Source: Psychroflexus longus
GTDB lineage: Bacteria; Bacteroidota; Bacteroidia; Flavobacteriales; Flavobacteriaceae
Assembly: GCF_020164595.1 (NCBI RefSeq)
Contig: NZ_JAIQZE010000005.1
Span: 1 to 64,000 of the forward strand
Direction: 5' to 3'
DNA length: 64,000 nt
The notes beneath the pieces were generated by a model. It saw only the letters and a program-made list of their open reading frames with translations. It was not told the origin of the DNA and did not search any database. A program made the translations under genes and the position numbers. This document shows positions 8,911 through 18,146 of the stretch, in pieces. Each line of letters starts with the position of its first letter. The first letter of the stretch is position 1.

Positions 8911-8945
8911 CTAGTCAACCGGTTGACTATTAGACCAGTTGACTA
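8911..8945. promoter_or_regulatory. Palindromic operator before the hydrolase gene
   Basis: TAGTCAACCGGTTGACTA (8912-8929) is a perfect 18-bp palindrome. The half-site GTTGACTA recurs at 8938-8945 as part of an imperfect second dyad (from 8931, TAGACCAGTTGACTA). Two dyads spaced 19 bp apart, immediately upstream of the hydrolase ATG (8896), look like tandem sites for a TetR- or MarR-type dimer. No such regulator is in the window. Confidence 0.5.
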
Positions 8946-9011
8946 GGTAAAAATAGGTTTTAAAAATTCCGAGTTTAAGACTCTTGTCTAAAGCCTCAAA
9001 ACTAAATACCA

Positions 9012-10304
9012 TTATGAATTCATCAAGTCTTCGATCTCCTCGATTTCAATAGGAATATTCCCCATTAAATTTTTGGGAGCGCCTTTTTCTTGAATCACCA
9101 CATCGTCTTCCAAACGAATACCCATATTCTCCTGGGGCAAATAAATGCCTGGCTCTACTGTAAATACCTGATTGGCTTTCATTGGTTCATGCAACAAACC
9201 ATAATCGTGAGTATCGAGTCCAATATTATGCGACGTACCATGCATGAAGTATTTCTTATAGGCTGGCCAGTCTGGATTTTCGTTTTGAACATCAGCTTTA
9301 TCCAAAAGATTTAAATCCAATAATTCTGATGTCATCAATTCACCCACCTCCACATGGTAATCCTTCCAGATGGTTCCGGGCACTAACATATCAGTCGCCA
9401 ATTTCTTTACTTTATTGACAGCCTTATAAATTTGCTTTTGTCTGTCTGTATATTTTCCAGAAACAGGAATAGTACGAGTCATGTCGCTAGTGTAGTTGGC
9501 ATATTCTGCACCGACATCTATCAAGATTAAATCACCATCCTTTAACTGTTCTTTGTTTTCAATATAATGAAGTACTGTAGCATTTTTCCCTCCAGCAATG
9601 ATGGGCGTGTAAGAAAATCCGCGGGATTTATTGATTAAAAATTCGTGCATGAATTCAGCTTCCAGCTCATATTCCCATTTGCCAGGCTTTGTAAATTCCA
9701 AGATTCTTCTGAAGCCTTTTTCGGTGATATTACAAGCGGTTTGCATCACTTCCAATTCAAGCGGATGCTTAATGGAACGCAGCCTTTGAAGAATCGGGTT
9801 GCTTTTGGCAACCTGATGTGCAGGATAATTTTCCTTAAGCCAGACATTGAAGCGGTCTTCGCGAGTTTGCGTGGCGTGAGCGGCTCTATAATGTTCATTG
9901 GTATTCATGTAAACCGTACCTGTAAGTGCCATCAATTCGTTGAAGACCTTTGTAAAATCTTTAAGCCAATAGACAGTCTCTATTCCTGAAGTTTCAAGTG
10001 CTCGTTCTTTATTGAGTTTTTCACCTTCCCAAACGGCGATATGTGGGTTGGTTTCCGTCAGAAATAAGATTTCGCGATGTTTTGGATCTGGAGCGTCTGG
10101 AAATAAAACCAATATGCTTTCCTCCTGATCTACACCAGATAAATAATATATATTTCTATCCTGCTGAAAAGGAATCGTGCTATCTGCTCCTATTGGGTAA
10201 ATATCATTGGAGTTGAATACTGCCAGACTTCCTGGCAACATTTGACTCATAAAATTTTTTCTATTCTGAATAAATAATTCCTTGGATATAGGCTCGTATC
10301 TCAT
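9012..10304 (-). CDS. pepP: Xaa-Pro aminopeptidase (aminopeptidase P)
   Basis: 430 residues from the ATG at 10304. A TTG three codons upstream is a weaker start. The N-terminal aminopeptidase-P domain (about 5-135, IPFQQDRNIYYLSGV) is followed by the pita-bread M24 domain with all five metal ligands: Asp in LILIDVGAEY, Asp in YTSDMTRT, His in MHGTSHNIGLDTHD, Glu in VEPGIYLP and Glu in GIRLEDDVV. It removes N-terminal residues before proline in the cytoplasm. It is a single gene on the minus strand, divergent from sdhCAB. Confidence 0.92.
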   Translation of the reverse strand: MRYEPISKELFIQNRKNFMSQMLPGSLAVFNSNDIYPIGADSTIPFQQDRNIYYLSGVDQEESILVLFPDAPDPKHREILFLTETNPHIAVWEGEKLNKERALETSGIETVYWLKDFTKVFNELMALTGTVYMNTNEHYRAAHATQTREDRFNVWLKENYPAHQVAKSNPILQRLRSIKHPLELEVMQTACNITEKGFRRILEFTKPGKWEYELEAEFMHEFLINKSRGFSYTPIIAGGKNATVLHYIENKEQLKDGDLILIDVGAEYANYTSDMTRTIPVSGKYTDRQKQIYKAVNKVKKLATDMLVPGTIWKDYHVEVGELMTSELLDLNLLDKADVQNENPDWPAYKKYFMHGTSHNIGLDTHDYGLLHEPMKANQVFTVEPGIYLPQENMGIRLEDDVVIQEKGAPKNLMGNIPIEIEEIEDLMNS

Positions 10305-10468
10305 TTTTATCAATTTTCTTCAAAGGTATAAAATGGAGCTTAAAAAATCATCAGAGATTGAAAAGAGGAAAATAATTACGGAGAATCCATATTCACGACA
10401 AGGTTTTCGTGGTTTTCCTTCAATAGGCTTTAAATTTATTCTAAATTAAGCGTAAATCATTGACTTCA

Positions 10469-10500
10469 TTTGTTTCAGAGCTTTGTGTAGCGTATTTTTG
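10469..10500 (+). promoter_or_regulatory. sdhCAB promoter
   Basis: TTTG at 10469-10472, a 20-nt spacer, then TATTTTTG at 10493-10500: a full match to the Bacteroidota primary-sigma consensus TTTG-N19-21-TAnnTTTG. The start of transcription would be near 10506, leaving a leader of about 15 nt before the sdhC ATG. Confidence 0.75.
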
Positions 10501-10521
10501 CACAAAATCAAATACAGAATA

Positions 10522-11187
10522 ATGGCTGGAATAAGCAAAACATCAATAGCAAGGAAAGTTGCTATGGCTCTTTCAGGACTTTTTTTAGTCCTTTTTTTAG
10601 CTCAACACTTCACTATTAACTTCACATCAGTAGTAAGTCCTTCTACTTTCAATGAGATTTCTCATTTTATGGGGACCAACTTTGTTGTACAGGCTATCCT
10701 GCAACCTATTTTAATCGCAGGAGTAGTTTTTCATTTCGTAATGGGGTTTGTACTCGATATACGAAACAGAAAAGCGAGAGGAGTAAAATATAACAAATTT
10801 AATGGTCAGGCTAATTCACCATGGGTATCTAGAAATATGATACTTTCAGGATCAGTAGTCTTAGCTTTTTTGGGATTACACTTTTATGATTTCTGGATTC
10901 CAGAATTGATTCATAAATATGTAGAAACAAATCCTGATGATCCCTTCAGATATTATGACGAAACCATAGCTAAATTTGCAGGTAATCCAATAAGAACAGG
11001 TCTTTACAGTATTTCATTTGTTCTGTTGATGTTACACCTTCTACATGGTTTCGCTTCTTCATTTCAAACGATGGGCGTTAACAATAAATACTCTAGTGGT
11101 ATTAAGATTTTTACCAAAGCTTTTGCGATTGTTATTCCAATGGGTTTTGTATTTATTGCGATATTTCACTACTTTAATAACTTATAA
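10522..11187 (+). CDS. sdhC: Succinate dehydrogenase cytochrome b subunit
   Basis: 221 residues from the ATG at 10522 ([19 protein letters not shown]). Upstream in-frame codons overlap the promoter, so they are not used. Five hydrophobic segments and His residues in [18 protein letters not shown] and [10 protein letters not shown] fit the diheme b558 family, in which one polypeptide anchors the enzyme and passes electrons to or from menaquinone in the inner membrane. It is first in the sdhC-sdhA-sdhB operon, 11 bp before sdhA. Confidence 0.93.
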   Translation: MAGISKTSIARKVAMALSGLFLVLFLAQHFTINFTSVVSPSTFNEISHFMGTNFVVQAILQPILIAGVVFHFVMGFVLDIRNRKARGVKYNKFNGQANSPWVSRNMILSGSVVLAFLGLHFYDFWIPELIHKYVETNPDDPFRYYDETIAKFAGNPIRTGLYSISFVLLMLHLLHGFASSFQTMGVNNKYSSGIKIFTKAFAIVIPMGFVFIAIFHYFNNL

Positions 11188-11198
11188 GCGAAAGGATT

Positions 11199-13202
11199 AT
11201 GTCAGTTTTAGAATCAAAAATACCAGAAGGTCCAATTGAAAAAAAATGGACCAAACATAAAAATGAAATCAATCTTGTTAATCCTGCTAATAAAAGAAAC
11301 ATCGACATCATTGTTGTTGGGACTGGACTTGCAGGTGGAAGTGCTGCGGCAACATTTGCAGAACTCGGTTACAATGTAAAGACATTTTGTTATCAGGATT
11401 CTCCGAGACGTGCTCACTCTATAGCAGCACAAGGAGGAATCAACGCTTCCAAAAACTACCAGGGAGATGGAGATTCAGATTACAGATTGTTTTACGATAC
11501 AGTAAAAGGCGGCGACTACAGATCTAGAGAAGCTAACGTTTACAGACTTGCAGAAGTCTCCAGTAATATCATCGATCAATGTGTTGCTCAAGGAGTTCCT
11601 TTTGCTAGAGAATATGGTGGTCTTTTAGACAACCGTTCGTTTGGTGGTGTATTAGTTTCTAGAACTTTTTATGCTAAAGGACAAACTGGGCAGCAATTGT
11701 TACTTGGAGCTTATTCAGCGATGAATAGACAAATCAACAGAGGAAAAATCCAATCTTTCAACCGACACGAAATGATGGATTTGGTCCTTGTCGATGGAAA
11801 GGCTAGAGGAATTATTGCTCGTGATCTTGTGTCAGGTAATATTGAAAGACATTCAGCGCATGCTGTTGTTTTGGCCTCTGGTGGTTACGGGAACGTATTC
11901 TACTTATCTACTAACGCCATGGGAAGTAATGTAATGGCAGCATGGAGAGCTCACAAAAAAGGAGCTTTTTTCGCTAACCCTTGCTTTACACAAATTCACC
12001 CAACTTGTATTCCAGTCTCTGGAGACCTACAATCCAAATTAACTTTGATGTCCGAATCCTTAAGGAATGACGGACGTATCTGGGTGCCAAAGCATGAAAA
12101 AGATGCAAAAGCGATAAGAGAAGGAAAGTTAAAGCCTACTGAAATTGCTGAGGAGGATAGAGATTATTATTTAGAGAGAAGATATCCAGCATTTGGTAAT
12201 TTAGTTCCTCGAGATGTTGCATCGAGAGCTGCTAAGGAACGTTGTGATGAAGGCTATGGTGTAAACAAAACAGGACAAGCAGTTTACCTTGATTTTAAAG
12301 CTGCTATCGAGCGTTACGGGAAAGAAAAAGCATTTACTTCTGGACATAAAAATCCAAGTAAAGAAGAAATTATAAGATTGGGAGAACAAGTTGTTGAGTC
12401 TAAGTATGGTAACTTATTTGAAATGTATGAAAAAATTACAGATCAAAATCCTTACAAAACTCCAATGATGATTTTCCCAGCTGTTCACTACACAATGGGT
12501 GGACTTTGGGTCGATTATAACTTGATGACTACCATTCCAGGATGTTATGCAGCTGGAGAAGCAAATTTCTCAGATCACGGTGCCAATAGACTTGGAGCTT
12601 CAGCCTTGATGCAAGGTTTAGCAGACGGTTATTTTGTTCTTCCTTACACCATTGGAGATTATTTGGCAGAAGACATTAGAACTGGGACAATTTCTACGGA
12701 AACTGAAGAATTTGTAACTGCTGAGAAAGAGGTTAAGGAGCGAATTCAGAAGTTGTTTGACGCTAAGGGCAAAAATCCTGTAGATTACTATCATAAGAAA
12801 CTTGGTAGAATCATGTGGGACAAATGCGGAATGTCTCGTAATGAGAAAGAACTTAAAGAAGCTATGGAGGAAATCAAAGAGCTGAGAGAAGACTTCTGGA
12901 AAAATGTAAGAATAACAGGTAAAGCTGAAACTAAAAATGCTGAATTAGAAAAAGCAGGACGAGTTGCTGATTTCCTTGAACTTGGAGAACTTTTTGCTAA
13001 GGATGCCCTAGAAAGAAATGAATCTTGCGGTGGTCACTTTAGAGAAGAATATCAAACTGAAGATGGAGAAGCTTTGAGAGATGATGAGAATTTTAGATTC
13101 GTATCTGCTTGGGAATATGTAGGAAATCCGAGAGATGCTAAGCTTCACAAGGAACAGTTGGAATTTGAAAATATAGAATTAAAAACAAGAAGCTATAAAT
13201 AA
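11199..13202 (+). CDS. sdhA: Succinate dehydrogenase flavoprotein subunit
   Basis: 667 residues. The N-terminal FAD-binding fold ([19 protein letters not shown], about 38-56) is followed by [13 protein letters not shown], whose His carries the covalently bound FAD. The substrate and catalytic region (QIHPTCIP..., then [11 protein letters not shown] and the [10 protein letters not shown] stretch) and the C-terminal fumarate-reductase domain are present. The length matches the long flavoproteins of Bacteroidota and epsilonproteobacterial-type enzymes. It oxidises succinate to fumarate at the cytoplasmic face and hands electrons to SdhB. Confidence 0.95.
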   Translation: MSVLESKIPEGPIEKKWTKHKNEINLVNPANKRNIDIIVVGTGLAGGSAAATFAELGYNVKTFCYQDSPRRAHSIAAQGGINASKNYQGDGDSDYRLFYDTVKGGDYRSREANVYRLAEVSSNIIDQCVAQGVPFAREYGGLLDNRSFGGVLVSRTFYAKGQTGQQLLLGAYSAMNRQINRGKIQSFNRHEMMDLVLVDGKARGIIARDLVSGNIERHSAHAVVLASGGYGNVFYLSTNAMGSNVMAAWRAHKKGAFFANPCFTQIHPTCIPVSGDLQSKLTLMSESLRNDGRIWVPKHEKDAKAIREGKLKPTEIAEEDRDYYLERRYPAFGNLVPRDVASRAAKERCDEGYGVNKTGQAVYLDFKAAIERYGKEKAFTSGHKNPSKEEIIRLGEQVVESKYGNLFEMYEKITDQNPYKTPMMIFPAVHYTMGGLWVDYNLMTTIPGCYAAGEANFSDHGANRLGASALMQGLADGYFVLPYTIGDYLAEDIRTGTISTETEEFVTAEKEVKERIQKLFDAKGKNPVDYYHKKLGRIMWDKCGMSRNEKELKEAMEEIKELREDFWKNVRITGKAETKNAELEKAGRVADFLELGELFAKDALERNESCGGHFREEYQTEDGEALRDDENFRFVSAWEYVGNPRDAKLHKEQLEFENIELKTRSYK

Positions 13203-13209
13203 TTGAATT

Positions 13210-13956
13210 ATGAAGCTTAAACTTAAAGTATGGCGTCAAGAAGACGCTCAAGATAAAGGAGGATTTAAAAACTACGATGTAGATGGAATCGACGGTGATA
13301 TGTCGTTCCTGGAGATGCTTGATGTTCTTAATAACAATCTAGTCAATGAAGGCATTGATCCTGTAGAATTTGATCACGACTGTAGAGAAGGTATTTGTGG
13401 CTCTTGTTCATTGCAGATTAATGGTGAACCTCATGGTCCAGACAGGAGAATAACTACTTGTCAGCTACACATGAGAAAATTTAAAGATGGTGATGAAATT
13501 GTTATTGAACCGTTTAGAGCTACTGCATTTCCAGTAATAAAAGATTTAGTTATTGACAGATCTGCTTTTGATAGGATACAACATGCAGGAGGGTATATTT
13601 CTGTAAACACTTCAGGAAATACTCAGGACGCTAACTCTATTCCAATCGATAAGCAAGATGCAGATGATTCATTTTACGCTGCAACCTGTATTGGTTGTGG
13701 AGCATGTGTAGCTGCTTGCAAAAATGCAAGTGCGATGCTCTTTACTTCCGCTAAAGTATCTCAGTTTGCCTTGTTACCTCAAGGAAAGATTGAAGCTCAT
13801 GAGCGTGTCTTAGAGATGGTTCATCAAATGGATAAAGAAGGTTTTGGTAACTGTACAAACACCGGAGCCTGTGAAATAGAATGCCCAAAAGGGATTTCAT
13901 TAGAAAACATTGCAAGATTAAATAGAGAATATCTGAGTGCAAGCGTATTTAGCTAA
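13210..13956 (+). CDS. sdhB: Succinate dehydrogenase iron-sulfur subunit
   Basis: 248 residues. It has the N-terminal 2Fe-2S ligands (CREGICGSC, then C in ITTCQLH) and the two C-terminal ferredoxin-like clusters ([13 protein letters not shown] and [15 protein letters not shown]). It carries electrons from SdhA to the haem of SdhC. It follows sdhA by 7 bp and is the last gene of the operon, ended by the hairpin at 13981. Confidence 0.95.
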   Translation: MKLKLKVWRQEDAQDKGGFKNYDVDGIDGDMSFLEMLDVLNNNLVNEGIDPVEFDHDCREGICGSCSLQINGEPHGPDRRITTCQLHMRKFKDGDEIVIEPFRATAFPVIKDLVIDRSAFDRIQHAGGYISVNTSGNTQDANSIPIDKQDADDSFYAATCIGCGACVAACKNASAMLFTSAKVSQFALLPQGKIEAHERVLEMVHQMDKEGFGNCTNTGACEIECPKGISLENIARLNREYLSASVFS

Positions 13957-13980
13957 TAGCAAATTCAGCTATTAATTTTT

Positions 13981-14016
13981 AAAAGCGTCTAGGTGTAAAT
14001 CTAGGCGCTTTTTTAT
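13981..14016 (+). terminator. sdhCAB terminator
   Basis: AAAAGCGTCTAG pairs with CTAGGCGCTTTT (one G-T pair) across the loop GTGTAAAT, followed by T's. It lies 25 bp after the sdhB stop. Confidence 0.85.
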
Positions 14017-14036
14017 TCTATAGTGAAAAGAAAATT

Positions 14037-14213
14037 ATGAAAGAAGGTGTATTAAAGTTTCTTTATTTGGTCAACATAGGATTACTTATAGTTGCTGCGT
14101 TTTACCTGATAGCCTATCGCCAAGAAGGCGAATGGATTCCCATCGCTGTGTTGATCTTGTTGTTCTTCACAGGTTTCATTCTAAAAATAATTAAAAAAAG
14201 AATTAAGAGATAG
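14037..14213 (+). CDS. Small two-helix membrane protein
   Basis: ATG at 14037, TAG at 14211-14213; 58 residues. Two hydrophobic stretches (about 7-26 and 34-51) are separated by a polar turn YRQEGEWIP, with a strongly basic tail KIIKKRIKR. It is one of three similar-sized membrane mini-proteins in a row. No family recognised. The clean hairpin topology and positive-inside tail support a real gene. Confidence 0.6.
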   Translation: MKEGVLKFLYLVNIGLLIVAAFYLIAYRQEGEWIPIAVLILLFFTGFILKIIKKRIKR

Positions 14214-14348
14214 AACTATCTAAACTATGATTTAGCTCTTTCATCGGGTATGTAAATCTTTTAAAGAAAAATATTATTTTTAGATAAGAGAAATCAAATA
14301 TTTCATTCAGTAGTAGAATAACTATCAACACTTTCAAAAAAAGGTACC

Positions 14349-14540
14349 ATGATTAAAAAGAAAAAAGCTGTTGCATTAATCAATTTCTTTATAGGTATCA
14401 TAATTATTTGTAATAGTGTCTACTTTTTCTTAGATGATAATGGCATATTTGAAGGAACAAATGTGGGAGTCTTTATTGTAGTTATGACTTCATTAGTAGC
14501 TGTATTACTGTGTAGATTTTCTTTAAAGAAATCAATCTAA
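14349..14540 (+). CDS. Small two-helix membrane protein
   Basis: 63 residues: basic head MIKKKK, helix about 8-28, acidic turn DDNGIFEGTN, helix about 38-57, basic tail. It shows the same plan as its neighbours but no clear residue identity. Function unknown. Confidence 0.5.
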   Translation: MIKKKKAVALINFFIGIIIICNSVYFFLDDNGIFEGTNVGVFIVVMTSLVAVLLCRFSLKKSI

Positions 14541-14569
14541 ATATAATGAGGTAACACCAAAATAATAAT

Positions 14570-14642
14570 TTTTGTTCTAGCCATAGTTGGCTTGGTATTA
14601 ATGTATAATGATATTTTAGATGTAAATTCAGAATCTGATTAA
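14570..14642 (+). pseudogene. Possible remnant of another membrane mini-protein
   Basis: An open stretch reads IIFVLAIVGLVLMYNDILDV... and stops at TAA (14640-14642). It has no ATG, GTG or TTG at its head and follows a stop in frame. It may be the tail half of a decayed copy of the two-helix mini-proteins around it, or chance. Confidence 0.2.
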
Positions 14643-14716
14643 TGCTGAAATTTTATCATTTTGCTAATAAATACAAACCTTTTAAATAATTTAGGATTTA
14701 TATATCAGCTTATGAA

Positions 14717-14890
14717 ATGAAGAAGAACATTAATCGTATAGCATTTATTTTACTTTTAATAATTTCTGTACTGCTAATTTTAGGTTTGGTTGATTTACTT
14801 TCATTTGGTAAATATATGATAGCAAGTTTTTACTTTTTGATGGGTATCATATTTATCAGACTATATATTGTAGGTAAGGTAAAGAACTAA
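14717..14890 (+). CDS. Small two-helix membrane protein
   Basis: ATG at 14717, TAA at 14888-14890; 57 residues. Basic head MKKNINR, helix about 8-29, short loop LLSFGKY, helix about 35-52, basic tail VGKVKN. Third member of the mini-protein nest. An ATG 5 bp earlier is followed at once by a stop and is not used. Confidence 0.55.
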   Translation: MKKNINRIAFILLLIISVLLILGLVDLLSFGKYMIASFYFLMGIIFIRLYIVGKVKN

Positions 14891-14905
14891 AATGTGGAAT
14901 TTTAA

Positions 14906-15823
14906 CTAACGATAGAATATATTTCTATAGACAAATGGAACCTCTCCTTGTCTAGTTTGAAGACATTCCTGAAGAGCTTTATCATAGAGTGTTTTGAGCT
15001 TTGGAGGGTTAAGGACTCTCACATTATACATCCATTGAAAAACCCAGCTCACCAGCTCCCTGTTGATTCCGCAGTGGAAAGTCAGTAAGTAATTCCCATT
15101 TAATTTGACAATCTTTTGAGAGTGATGCCAAAAATGATCTTCTATAAAACGCCCAGTTACGGAGGTGAATTCAATTTCAATATCATAAACTTTATCATCA
15201 ATATTTTTGGTTACACCAAAGCGTTTACTAAGCTCAATATCCAGAAGGCTTTTATATTTTTTATAACCAGTAAATGACTTGCCTAACTTGATCTGGCCCA
15301 ATTGTCTTATCCCAAAAATTTCGATTTTCTCCTTCTTGGGATTGTACCAGGCTAAATAATAGGAAGCCCTGTGATAAATTATATCAAGAGGAAAGACTGT
15401 GAATTGAAAAGAGTCTAAATCTAAATTATCTCCTGTCTCATCGTCTCTAACCAGAAAAACTTCTAATGTGCTTTGTTGGTAGATCGACCTTTCGATTAAG
15501 TCAATGGTCTTGGTTTTTGATTTATCAAGATATTGATTTGAAAACCGGGTAGTTAAAATAGTATCCGATAGGGAAAAAGACAACTTGTGATCGGGTGAGG
15601 ATAAAGTTTTTATATAAAAGTATTTTTTTCCATCTTCAAAATAAGTGTTCAACTCGTCACCCTCTTCAATTATAAAGTGTAATGATTTAAGATCTCTTTG
15701 AATTTGACGCTGAGAAACAATAAACTTTTCTTCTTCCAACATATCAAACAATTGACTGGTAGTGAATGCCTTGGATTTAAGGTATGACTTTAAAACTGCT
15801 AATCGTTTCAAATAATCGCTCAT
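14906..15823 (-). CDS. WYL-domain transcriptional regulator
   Basis: 305 residues. An N-terminal helix-turn-helix of the DeoR-like type (TTSQLFDMLEEE...VSQRQIQRDLKSL, about 22-48) is followed by a WYL ligand-sensing domain (about 135-215; YHRASYYLAWYNPKKEKIEIFGIRQL) and a C-terminal WCX-like extension with the VSWVFQWM stretch. WYL regulators sense nucleic-acid-like or nucleotide ligands and often control defence or DNA repair genes. The target is not evident here. Single gene on the minus strand. Confidence 0.85.
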   Translation of the reverse strand: MSDYLKRLAVLKSYLKSKAFTTSQLFDMLEEEKFIVSQRQIQRDLKSLHFIIEEGDELNTYFEDGKKYFYIKTLSSPDHKLSFSLSDTILTTRFSNQYLDKSKTKTIDLIERSIYQQSTLEVFLVRDDETGDNLDLDSFQFTVFPLDIIYHRASYYLAWYNPKKEKIEIFGIRQLGQIKLGKSFTGYKKYKSLLDIELSKRFGVTKNIDDKVYDIEIEFTSVTGRFIEDHFWHHSQKIVKLNGNYLLTFHCGINRELVSWVFQWMYNVRVLNPPKLKTLYDKALQECLQTRQGEVPFVYRNIFYR

Positions 15824-15936
15824 GTATAGACGTTTTATGTCGTTTCAGGAAATAAATATATGAAAAAAGCCAATTGAATATAAATTTGCACAACAATTAG
15901 ACATTTACTAGAGCTTCATCCTAATTCTCTGTAAAT

Positions 15937-15975
15937 AAAAACACCTGCTTGAAGGCAGGTGTTTTATTTTTTTAT
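15937..15975 (-). terminator. Terminator of the threonine dehydrogenase gene
   Basis: AAAACACCTGC and GCAGGTGTTTT form a perfect stem around a short TTGAAG loop, flanked by an A-run on the left and a T-run on the right, so it can work on either strand. It lies 20-60 bp past the stop (15997) of the minus-strand gene to its right. Confidence 0.8.
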
Positions 15976-15996
15976 AAAGTTCTAGGCAAAAATATA

Positions 15997-16953
15997 CTAA
16001 TGAGTGACCTCAAGTGATTTAACTCCTTCCAGCATTTCTTTTACAATCATTTCAAGATCAAAATCATGTTTCCATCCCCAATCTGCTCGAGCATCGGAAT
16101 CATCAATACTATCTGGCCAGGAATCAGCAATATCTTGTCTAAAATCAGGTTCATAATCAATATGAAAGTCTTGAATATGCTTTTTGATTTCAGTATAAAG
16201 ATCTTCGGGAGTAAAACTTACACTGGAAAGATTGTATGATGATCTTATTTTTACTGACTCTTCAGGTGCATCCATGATAGAAACGGTAGCATTTATAGCA
16301 TCATCCATGTACATCATAGGGAGAATAGTGTCTTTTGAGAGAAAAGAAGTATACTTGGTTGACCTCAAAGCTTCATGAAAAATCTCAATAGCATAATCTG
16401 TTGTGCCACCACCTGGAGGAGTTTTGTAGCTAATCAACCCAGGATAGCGAATGCTTCTTACATCTACTCCGTAACGCTTGTTGTAATAAGCGCACCAGCG
16501 CTCTCCAGCTTGTTTACTGATACCGTAAACGGTAGAAGGCTCCATGATAGTTTGTTGTGGCGTATCGACTTTAGGTGTCGAAGGACCAAAAACCGCAATG
16601 CTGGATGGCCAGAATATCTTACCTACCAATTTTTCTTTTCCAAGATTAAGAACGTTGAACAAAGAGGACATATTAAGATCCCAACCTTTCTCAGGGTACT
16701 TTTCAGCAGTTCCGCTTAACATAGCTGCCATCATATAAACTGTATCAATCTTGTGCGTAGAAACGACGGTTTTAAAATTCTCATAGTCGGTAGCATCTAA
16801 AATTTCAAAGAGTCCACCACTTAACTCTGACGACGTAGGTGTTTTAATATCACTGGCTACCACAGCATCATCGCCATGAATGTCTCTTAAAGCTAAGGTG
16901 AGTTCTGAACCTATCTGACCACAGGCACCAACTATCAATATTTTTGAAGGCAT
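15997..16953 (-). CDS. NAD-dependent L-threonine 3-dehydrogenase, SDR type
   Basis: 318 residues. Rossmann start ILIVGACGQIGSEL (GxxGxxG), then PSSIAVFGP and the catalytic YGISKQAGE (YxxxK), plus the ISYKTPPGGGTTDYA and PMMYMDDA stretches characteristic of the extended-SDR threonine dehydrogenases first described in Flavobacterium-type bacteria. It would oxidise L-threonine to 2-amino-3-oxobutyrate in the cytoplasm. The partner glycine C-acetyltransferase is not adjacent. The alternative is a generic NAD-dependent epimerase. Confidence 0.85.
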   Translation of the reverse strand: MPSKILIVGACGQIGSELTLALRDIHGDDAVVASDIKTPTSSELSGGLFEILDATDYENFKTVVSTHKIDTVYMMAAMLSGTAEKYPEKGWDLNMSSLFNVLNLGKEKLVGKIFWPSSIAVFGPSTPKVDTPQQTIMEPSTVYGISKQAGERWCAYYNKRYGVDVRSIRYPGLISYKTPPGGGTTDYAIEIFHEALRSTKYTSFLSKDTILPMMYMDDAINATVSIMDAPEESVKIRSSYNLSSVSFTPEDLYTEIKKHIQDFHIDYEPDFRQDIADSWPDSIDDSDARADWGWKHDFDLEMIVKEMLEGVKSLEVTH

Positions 16954-17066
16954 AATTTTGAATTTTATGCAAATTTAAGCTTTGATAGACATATTGGAAT
17001 AAAAATATCGTAATTATGAAAAACTTAATCCTCTAGCTTTTACATTTGAATACAGAAAAATTCAAT

Positions 17067-17594
17067 ATGAAAAATAAATCAGTGCTTTGTAAAGTATCAG
17101 TTTTAATTTTTTTTGCTGTTGCAGTATCTTGTAATAATCAAAATAAAGACGATAAAGACGATAAAATTGATTCGGAAACCTCAGATGAACTTCAAGAAAA
17201 AATCAAACTGGATACCATCCAGCTTGTTAAATTGTCTGACGAAACAAAAAGGGCTACCGAGGATTGGAATAAGTATATTGCTTTAAATTCTGAAATTGAA
17301 CGTTTTGAAAACTACACTTTATTAGATGTTATCAATAATGCAAGCGCCATAGGAAACGTAGTGGATTCGCTAAACTTTACAGTTCCTAGAGTTTTTGATA
17401 CTAAAGCCGTGAAAGCTAGAATTGTGACCATCCAGACACATACATTGCTACTGGGTGAAAATTCTAAACGTGTAGAGCCCAACCCATCGCAAATAAAAGA
17501 TTTGAGTGCAAAAATAAAACTGGATTTCAATAATCTCAACATACAATTAAATGAAGTCTTCATCATAGAAGACAATTCTTTCCAAATCGATTAA
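17067..17594 (+). CDS. Putative lipoprotein
   Basis: 175 residues from the ATG at 17067; an in-frame TTG at 17046 gives a poor head. The N terminus is a lipoprotein signal (LIFFAVAVSC, lipidated Cys about residue 23) followed by a charged linker rich in Asp and Lys. The rest is mostly helical with no recognised family. The following SnoaL-like gene starts 9 bp after the stop, so the two may form a unit. Confidence 0.6.
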   Translation: MKNKSVLCKVSVLIFFAVAVSCNNQNKDDKDDKIDSETSDELQEKIKLDTIQLVKLSDETKRATEDWNKYIALNSEIERFENYTLLDVINNASAIGNVVDSLNFTVPRVFDTKAVKARIVTIQTHTLLLGENSKRVEPNPSQIKDLSAKIKLDFNNLNIQLNEVFIIEDNSFQID

Positions 17595-17603
17595 AACATC
17601 CAT

Positions 17604-18092
17604 ATGAAACACCTTCAAACACTTTTAGTTTTACTGTTTTTTTCTAGTATTAGTAATGCACAAACTGAGCAAATCAATACTACAATTGATAGTTGGCACA
17701 AAGCGGCAGAAAAGGCGGACTTTGAAACATATTTTGATTTAATGAGTGAAAATGCAGTCTTTGTGGGATCAGATGCAAGTGAAGTTTGGGATATTAAAGA
17801 GTTTAAAGTTTTTTCTGAGCCTTATTTTGATGCAGGTAAAGCCTGGACGTTCATACCAGTCAATAGAAATATTTATACCGGGAAAAATGAAAACATCGCC
17901 TGGTTTGATGAAGTTTTAAATTCAGAACATATGGGAGTGTGTAGAGGGTCTGGGGTGCTTGTTAAGACTGAGAACGAGAAGTGGAAAATCCAACATTATG
18001 TACTTTCGCTTGCTGTACCGAATTCGCTGGTTGATCAACTTGTGGAGCAGAAAGCAAATTTAGACACTGAATATTTGAAGTCTCAACCCTAA
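17604..18092 (+). CDS. Exported SnoaL/NTF2-like protein
   Basis: 162 residues: signal peptide 1-19 (ending SNAQ), then an NTF2-like cone fold as in the SnoaL_3/DUF4440 group (HKAAEKADFETYFDLMSENAVFVGSDASEVW... then KWKIQHYVLS). Such domains bind small ligands or act as cofactor-free isomerases; periplasmic members in flavobacteria are of unknown role. Follows the lipoprotein gene by 9 bp. Confidence 0.7.
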   Translation: MKHLQTLLVLLFFSSISNAQTEQINTTIDSWHKAAEKADFETYFDLMSENAVFVGSDASEVWDIKEFKVFSEPYFDAGKAWTFIPVNRNIYTGKNENIAWFDEVLNSEHMGVCRGSGVLVKTENEKWKIQHYVLSLAVPNSLVDQLVEQKANLDTEYLKSQP

Positions 18093-18146
18093 ATTTTCTT
18101 TCAGCATAAAAAGCTGTATTTTTAACCAAAATAAAATTAGAATATT

